Below, one piece after another: positions 53,401-62,400 of a stretch of DNA of 64,000 bases (the first letter of the stretch is position 1; each line of letters starts with the position of its first letter). The notes below the pieces were generated by a model. It made no database searches and was not told where the DNA came from. It saw only the letters and a list, made by a program, of their open reading frames with translations. The DNA lies in assembly GCF_023343835.1 (NCBI RefSeq), contig NC_064435.1:77944134-78008133 (forward strand), given 5' to 3'. The stretch is from Lagopus muta (lineage: Eukaryota > Chordata > Aves > Galliformes > Phasianidae). Position numbers and translations under genes: made by a program.

Positions 53401-56400
53401 TTTTTTTCAAGAAAGAAATCCTTTCAGAGAGGATATCTCAAATAAAAAAAAATCCAGTATCCATTTGTCACTAAGGGAAAAAGTTTTAATTGTTTTTTTT
53501 TTTAAACAAACTTTTTCAATTTAACAAAGCTCCTCATCCAATTTAAAGCCAATTAACAGCTTTAGCAAGTTATTCCATGATTTTACACTTTCAAACTGCA
53601 AAATGTAAAAATATGACTGTGATGCACATCACAGTCTCAGTCACAGTTTGAAGGCAATGCCTACCACCATTGCATAAGACAAAACCTGACACTCATCAGC
53701 ACAAATGTTCTCTTCCCATCTCCAATGCTGGCAAAAAGGTTGTAACACCCCTTGGAGTGAAGCTCTACTTCAGGGCAAAAATAGTTTGCCTCCCAGACAA
53801 ATCCCACATACACTGCAAGGAGTATACTTACGTTTGTTAGTGGGGCATGTGAAAACATGGAGAATCCTTCAAATATATATTCGTGGTCATCATACTCAAT
53901 AACCGTAGGTCTGTCTGTCTAAAAAGGTAAGCAAAAACAGCATGGAGTGAACAAGAAGCAGTGCTACTTCCACTCTGAAAACAAAATTAGAGTTCTGGTT
54001 AGAATTATTTTTAAAGTACTTACTAAGAAGTTTGTGGGAGGTGACACCGTAATTCGATAGTGGTACAGTCTTCCAGCATTGTTGGTCATGGGGCGACATG
54101 GTTTAATGGGCTTAAAGAAAGAGATAAGTAGAATTATGTGCAAAGCCAAGGCAAATTTAGATTAAAAGAGAGAATAAAGCATTTCTAATAGCCATGAAAT
54201 ATACACTAGGAAAAATTAAATAAAGAAGGTTGTCATAATTAAGGATTCCAGGAAAAGAGAAACTGGCTATATCTATATAGTCACTTCTAGAAATAGTTCT
54301 AGTGCTCTTCAAACCAAAGAAGTGAAAAACACTGCTGTAATTTTTTTATTTGCCATCTGACTCTTCATGTTTTCTACAAAGCAGTTAGCCATTTACACAG
54401 CAGACTGATTTCCTCTTGAAAAAATTCAGTATAAAAGAAGCTGATTTTAAAACTTTACAGAAACAAACTTAGGCCATGCATAAGATCCAAGTACATTATC
54501 AAGAGACAAGTACTCACTCATCTGCTGGTGGTAAACCTGGGCCCTAAAGAGAAGGGTCCATCCCTGGTAAACGTAATTTTGCTCTGTCAGCTCATAACAC
54601 CTGCCTGTGAGAATGGTACACTAGGAGACAGCTCTCCTCTGCACTGAAGGGATTTGCTTCCTCCAACTGCTGGGGACTTGTGACCTGCTCCAGCTTCTTC
54701 TGAAGCAGTCCAGTTTAAGACTTAAACATCTAAAAACCCCTTAGCAGTTTGACAAAACCCATTTCTCATGTCTGATGGGCCGCTATCAATCTGTGAAGAT
54801 ATGACTATCTGCAGGGAAAATACCTGTGACAAGTGGGGTGCTATACAAGATAGCACTATAAATTTGGCCTGCGACACCACTGCACAGTTCTGTGCCACTT
54901 GCAGAACTCATCCACAAAACACAGTGGTTACTCTGCTCAGATGCAGGCTATGCTCCTCACCGTTGTGACAAGACAGTTACAAACCACATTGTTTAGAAGC
55001 TAGCCAGGATTACCTGAAGGATAGGATAAAAATTAATATATACTAGATTTTCTGAAGCCTCACATTCTTAGTTGGTCTCACTCCTTCATGCAGCAAGTTT
55101 TATTTATTAGTTTTCTCCTGGTAAAGTTCTCTTCCTCCTTGCTTGCAAGAAAAATACTCAAGACAATGTGGGGAGGAATTGATCCTCAAGTGATTTATGG
55201 AGAGCTTCAGACCAAAGCCATTTTTCTGAAATGGAATAATTTATCCCTTGCAACAGTAACATTCACAAACCCTCAACTGCAAAGAAATAAAAGGATGTTT
55301 CACTAAATGTTTTGGAAGGCATACTGAAAAACTAAATCCTTAAAGGAAATCTACGTAGGTGAAGTGTAAAACTACATGCTACTTTTCTTAAATGCTTACA
55401 ACCACGCTGCTGTTTTTTGTTTTTTGTTTTTTTTTTTTTTTCAATAAAAAACTTGAGGTGGTCTATTTCCAGAAACACAGCCCACATTTGAAACACAGAG
55501 CAAATGAATATTCCTATGGAAAACCACCAGTATTTTGACAACATTTTCCAAATGAAGGGCACTACCATTACAAATGTTTCAGGAAGCTGATGGGCTCAAT
55601 TTTTTTCTAATTGAGTACTAATTAAAAACTTAAACTGTTTGACATTTTGTAGTGCAGATGTGCTTTCATCACCAAAGCAACACCATCTCCTGAAAAGCCT
55701 GCTGCTCCTCCAGAAGCAGATCTACGAATTCATTTATTTTTAAAGTAAAAGAGGGTTCTTATAACATACTCATCCTCTTGACAATGGGAGATTTTTCCTA
55801 CATTCTCCTTCTATTTTAAAAACCTACAGCCAAGCACCAACGCGCAAAAGTTGTCTGTAGTTCTCACGTGGATTTAATTACCAGTATTCCATTTTTAAAT
55901 GTGAGGTTACACAACGTGATTTGATTTTGCAGAGAAGCTGTTACTAAGCCCGTAAGCCATGGAGGAAAAAAAAAAAAAAAAGAAAACCCAACAAACAAGC
56001 AAAACTTACGAACCCAAGTACAAGTTCACTGCAGTAAGTCTGTATTCAAAACTACAATCCTTAGAACTACTTACCTCTTCACCAGGATAAATGCCGTGTC
56101 TTATCCCTGTTCGTCGAGCTTTAGCGCTGCACTTGCACAGCGGTCCATCATTCATCTGTCAAAAACAAAATAGGATTCTGTTTTTATTGAAAGACAGTAG
56201 GTGATTGTGTCTGGAAAAGTATGTTGGTTTTAATGCCAAGAGTGCTGATGCTTCTAAAAGCCTGTCATGCTTAGATTAAGTGGATGCTCTTAAGCCAGTA
56301 AAAATGGAAACAGTATAGACTAATGTAAGAAAAACACACAATAGCATTATAGCTCCACGACTGTTTCAGAAGCACAAAAATGGGAAAACAGTGTCAGCAG

Positions 56401-59400
56401 TACTGTACAATTCTGCTGTCATATGCATTTTTCCATATCATATACACACAAACAGCACGTCTGCCTAAAGTAAAAATCAGGCCTTAAAAGTGCACATGTA
56501 AATACATGCTGGAATCTTTGTGTTCGAACAGTCCCACTCAGTTCACACACTGAAAGCCTGGTCCTGATTAACCCATCTATAACACAGTAAGGCCTTCAAA
56601 CAAGGTACATAAAGAAGACCATTTGAAAATTTTACGTGGTACTTTGAAGTATCAGGCAAAACTCAAACGCATCCTGTGAACAGATTGGAAAATGGGAAAA
56701 CATCCATTTCAGTATTCCATGTGGGTGCATGAAGTACCTATAATTTAAGAGAGCCACAGCACAAAGTACAAAGCTGGTGTCGGTCTTTTCACCTTTAAGA
56801 CACTCAATGCAGACTATCAATTGCTGCAATGCACTAAGGCTTTCTGCTCCTAACATCACATCCATCGCTGAAATCCAACAAAACACAGAACCAAGCCAGA
56901 GAAATGAGCTAAGTTCTGTACCTCAGGCTTTAACGGAGAATTTGAAAGTTTGAATCCAAGAAGCAAAGAAGATTTTTTAGACCTAATATAGGAATGCAGC
57001 ACAAGAGCCAGCAGAACTTTCCATACCAGTATAAGAAGGCTGAAAATGTAAACCCCAGCAGGACTAAATGTCATCAGACAATAGACACGATGTGAAGACA
57101 TTCCAGGAAGTAAGAACCAGCAAACTGCTGCTACTGTAGCCTTTAGACTATTGGGAAAGGAACACAACTTTCAGCTTGTGGTGTTAATTCCCTGAAGGTT
57201 CATCTCAGTCTGGTTTCTTCAGACTGGCACAGTAGATGTGTAATGTGTGCAAAGAAACATCAGAAGCAGGGCACCCATTTATTCCTCTGGGAACTTACGC
57301 AGTGTTATTAAAGTGACACAATGCATTTTGTTAACTTCCTATATCCCACACTGAAACCATTGAGGAAAGCAGAGGTTTAATGAAACTAATTGATGTTTAT
57401 AGGTAAATACATACTTCCATACTGGCTTATACAGTCACAGAGCAGCTAACTTAAATAACGCAGTCAATAAAGAATTGTTCAGTACTCCTTGAAAAACAAG
57501 GGCCTACTAAGGCTATGAAAATAACCATAACTTCTGAAAAAAAACTCCTCCTTAGCTCTTAGAACTGTTCAGCATGAACATTGGGTCTGTTACATTAAAT
57601 ACACAGAATGAGACTGATGGACATGCGAGGTACCCATAATGCCCATGGCTTGAGAAGCAAGTCAGATACACAGGACCAAATCTCAAGAAAATTTGGGAAG
57701 GAAAGTTTCTCAGCAGGAAATTCATAAACCACACGTTCCTGGAACTATTCATGCAAGTTATCCTACTTCACGTTATGGGCTAGCACACTACTTTGAAATA
57801 TGCCCAAGAGCAACACACAGGTTTTTTTCCACTTAAATGCCTAAACAGTTTGCTAATTTTGTTTTCCACATAAATAAAAGCAGATAACTCAGTCAAATTA
57901 TTATTATTGTTGTTTTTTAAACTAGAAGCATAAATATGAGTTGGTAATAGAATATTCAACAGACCTCTGAATTACCACAGAGGCAATAAGCATTGCAGTA
58001 TCTCTCAGCATTATGATTTGCTGCATTCTGGACTCATGAATCATACAAAGTGCCAGAAAAACAAATTTACTGGGCTGCCATTTGACAAGGAGTTAGAATA
58101 GACCATGAAATATTTAACAAAGAAAGATGAAGATGGCAAATTCGCTAACAAAAACTAGTCTTCTGTGCAATGTATACATTCAAAACAACATTTTGTGAGC
58201 TCAGCAATTACATTTAATGAGAACTATAATCTCCACGCAATTACAAAAGAACCATTAGACAAGAAATTAGGAGCATTAACAGCATATTTAAAATATTATT
58301 TATCATTACGAGCTGAGAGCTTTTAGGTGAATAATTTGTAATGGAGATAAACATGCTGCCTTCTCTCGATCCCAGAACTCATCTGTGAACCTTTATCTCA
58401 GCAATAATAGGCCAGAATTAGCACACTGCTAGCAGTTTAGGTTTTATTAATGCTGTCAGATGTGATTCCAGCCAAATACTCCACAAGAGTCATGATCTGG
58501 AACCACACATTTGGAATCAAAAGTTAAGTGTTATGAAGAAGATGAAATAGAAAAGGGAAAAAGCGAGGAAGTATATTGAAATAGATGTCTCAGCACATCT
58601 GAGAACAATGCAGAACTTTAAGTCCACAGGGGAGAAAGACTTTCAGAAACAAAACTTCCTCCTCTCACCATACCTGTCCTGGATCATTGTACCACAGTTC
58701 CTCATGAAGACGATCGGGGTGTGCTTTTTTACGCTTAATTTCTGCAATGACATCAAAAACTTCTGAATCCGAACTGCTAGAGCAGCTGCTGTCATCATCA
58801 GAGTCGCATTCTGACTCACTGGAGCTCTCTGATATAAGCAGGGAAAATAAAGTTAGTTCAAAAACACTTCCACATATTCTCTTTTCAGAATTCTCTAACA
58901 GATCATAGCTCACAGTGGCAGAACAAAAGTTTAAGTAGTGCATCACATTCACCCTAACTAAAAATGCAGTCGCTGTCATTTTCATTAAAAGTGATAGCAT
59001 TTGCTATGGATATTAGAAGACCTACATCCATGTCATCTGTTTGCAGTTTGGCTGTCCAGTGGTACCACTCATCAGTTGGTGATGAGGAATTTCAGTTAAA
59101 TGACTTTAAAATGCTTAATAAAACAAGACTATAGACCAATACAAATATTACTCTAAAGTTAAACAAAAACAGGGCAGCCTGGTCCACTGGTTGGAGACCT
59201 TACACATAGCAGGGGGTGGGAAATTAGATGATCATTATGGTCCTTTTCAACCCAGACCATTCTATGATTCTATGAAAAACAAGATATAGAAAAGAGAAAT
59301 AAGACAAATTCACAAGAATGAGCTAAACAGAACCTCTTGCTTTTTAAGAAAAAAAAAAACAAAAACAGATTGCTGTAAGTGTTCACATTCAGTTTCATTT

Positions 59401-62400
59401 TACCTACAAAATGCTTCCTGTCTGTAGCAGGACAGGAAGGTCTAGTCACAACTTTCAAAACAGCACGAATGGATACAGCTATTAAAGGATGCATGCTGTT
59501 ACTCATTTTTAAAATCAAGTATCTCTAATAAATCAGTTATCACATAAAAAAAAAAAACAGATGAGAAGTCTCGAAATGAATGAAAAAAGCTGCTGATGAA
59601 ACCTGAATGAATTCAGTCTTAACTTTCACAGAAGCCCTGTTAAATGAGCTTTCCTCAGTTGTTTGGGTTTTTTTCGACATTTTCTTTGTATTTACTGAAA
59701 CAATTCCTCCAATATATCAAAGCAGAGAAAAATGCTGAAGAAAAAAAATCACAGGTCTCACACTTGCTAAAATATTTCCTTTGAACTGCTATCAAAGTGA
59801 TGGTACAAAGTACTGGACTTAATCCGAAAACTTAAGGGCCTGAATCTCACACAGATTCTTCCTAACAGCGTTTCAAACAGTTCAAAGTCTGCCCACCAGA
59901 TGTTCAAGGTAGCAGTTTTGCTGACTACCCCCCCACCACCCCGACTTCATCAAGAATATTCTACCATTTCATGGCTGCTCTGCGCAAGACAGCTCCCAAC
60001 CTCAGTATCTCCCCCCAGTCCTTCTCTGTGAACAGCAGGTCTAGTGAGACACCTCCCCAGCAGGCTCTCTTAACAGCTGTGTCAGGAAGTTATCTCTCAA
60101 ACACTGCAGAAACCTCCTGGACTGCTTCTCTGATAAACGCTAACAAGCTGTGTAAGTTTAACTTAAAGCGCGAAAACAGGGTGGGACTTGTGAGAGCGAA
60201 CTGGAGTTCTGAAAGATCAGTGGAGAATTTTGAATTTCATGTATGAAAAATCAGCCCTTCACAATCAAAAATGACCTTGGAGCACATTACTCTCACTAAA
60301 ATGCACAACTACTGCTCATGAAAGGCACAACAGGGGTATTTGCCTAGCTACATAATAAGATAAACTATTAGCCTCAACAGAAGCATGGTTGTGAGAGAAG
60401 ATTGCACGGACACAGTGCCACAGGCCCAGGGTACAGTGCAGATGGGGAGCTATGGAAAAAGAAAAACAGCTAACGTTGCTCTTGGCCCCGTCACTGTTAT
60501 CCTGGAACAGAGAACCAACACTTTCAGTGAAGATCCTAGCAAAGCTTAGAGAGGTAAGCTGGACGTAGTAGTGTTGCCCCTCAATTGTGTACATGAAAAT
60601 ATATCTGCTAAACGTGCAGTAGACTTTGCTGGTGATTCCTGATTGAATTCACACATGCAAATCTGCTGTTCAGAAGAGTTTTCTCTACACAGCTTAAATA
60701 AAATAGGAATCTGTTATTGTTTGCTTTTTGTCCTTTCATCTTTCTCTTATCAGTCAGTTACGTGGTGGCAGTTTAAAATGTGCATTATACACACACATAT
60801 TTAAACTTAAGAATTTTAGGTATTTGATTGCTAGAATTGCTACTCTCAGATCTGAAAGAATATGCAGCTAAACAACCAAATATGAAGTATCACATAGAAA
60901 GCAAGCCCAACAGAATATCTAAGGCAGTGCGATATGCTTAAGAATTTCTTAAATTACTTTCACAGCCATAGAATCATAGAATGGCCTGGGTTGAAAAGAA
61001 CCATAATGATCATCTAGTTTCAACCCCGCTACTATGTGCAGGGTCACCAACAACCAGACCAGGCTGCCCAGAGCCACATCCAGCCTGGCCTTGAATGCCT
61101 TCAGGGATGGGGCATCCACAATCTCCTTGGGCAACCTGTTCCAGTGCATCACCACCTTCTGAGTGAAAAACTTCCCTCTAATATCTAACTTAAACCTCCC
61201 TGTTGTTGTTTAAAACCATTCCCTCTGTCCTATTGCTATCCGCCCTCATAAAGAGCTGTTAAGAAAAATCATACTATGTAATACTGAAGGGCTGGAAATA
61301 CACTAACAACTAAACAATCCCCAGTAAACAGAATCAGAAAAACAGCTTTCAGTGACTTCAAATTGTTATAAAAAAGTATGCCCTGCTATTTCAACCAGTA
61401 TTTCCCCCAATAACTCATACAGCTAGCAAATTCATTTCACTGCAGAAGAGCCGTATAAGAACCATGACAACGCAGATAAACTCTTTTGAAAATTAACACT
61501 TCTGCACAGGATGATAATAAACAGAGTTATACAACAAAGACACAGTGCAGAAGGAAAATAAATACAGTGCCATAACAGGCAGCCATATGAGTTTATCATC
61601 CCTGCCCCTGCTTCCTTTTTATAAACACAGAGAGTGCAAGCTCCTCAAAGCCTCGAGCACTACACTTTGGCTTAGCTGATCATACAAAGGGCACTTCCAT
61701 GCCATGGAAGAGACTTCAGCCTAAGGCAGTGCTGGATACTCTCCCTTCCCTTAAGCTTTCTAGATAAAGCATGTAGCTCTACTTCAGTCAAAATAAAACT
61801 CCACGAACTGCATTAGAAACGATGGATTTAAAAACAGATGTTAGCCCACTGATGTCACCAAAAACACACAACTTCCAAATAACAGGTGATCTATAGGTTG
61901 CTCCATTTCAAAGCTTTGCTATCATCTCTGCCTACCAAGATCTTCATCCAGCTTGGTCTTTGGTGGCTCCCATGGCGGCCTGGCTGCTTTGGCTTTTGCC
62001 TGTCGTTTTCCTAGCTCCTCCTCAAACTTTTCATACAGATCTCGGAGCTTGCTTGTGCCTACCACAGTAGAGTCCCCCTGTTAATTAAAAAACAGGAAAA
62101 AAGCAAAGGCAGTGGTGACATCAGAGAACAAGGTGTATCAATGTTTCAAAGAAAAAAGTGTGGGCAAAAAGACAAATCTCAGTGCTATAGTTTAAATGAA
62201 GTACAGAAATACTTGATAAGGCTTAAGTGTATAACTACATTGCTCCGTTAGGTGAACGAGCAGAGAATTTCATTTGTTGGAGAATGATCATCTAACCATT
62301 GGCCAAGCCAAGGAGAACTACAGCTAAGCATATTTAATAAAGCTACATGCTAATATCTAACAGCTCAGATTCAGAAGAAACGAAAGACCTTCTGTGCAAA

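Larger units (their letters stand above)
58829..61935 (-). other. DROSHA intron (3107 nt) with three CR1 pieces
   Basis: It contains CR1 pieces at 59172-59276 (+), 59838-60136 (-) and 60965-61258 (-). This is the most repeat-rich intron of the window. Confidence 0.8.

Noticed and set aside
58829..59000. N-terminal extension of the 111-codon frame covering exon 58674-58828
   Set aside because: It is intron read-through; the acceptor and the Drosha family sequence both place the exon start at 58828.
60316..60594. 92-codon minus-strand frame
   Set aside because: No family resemblance, splice support or conservation argument; a chance frame in an intron.
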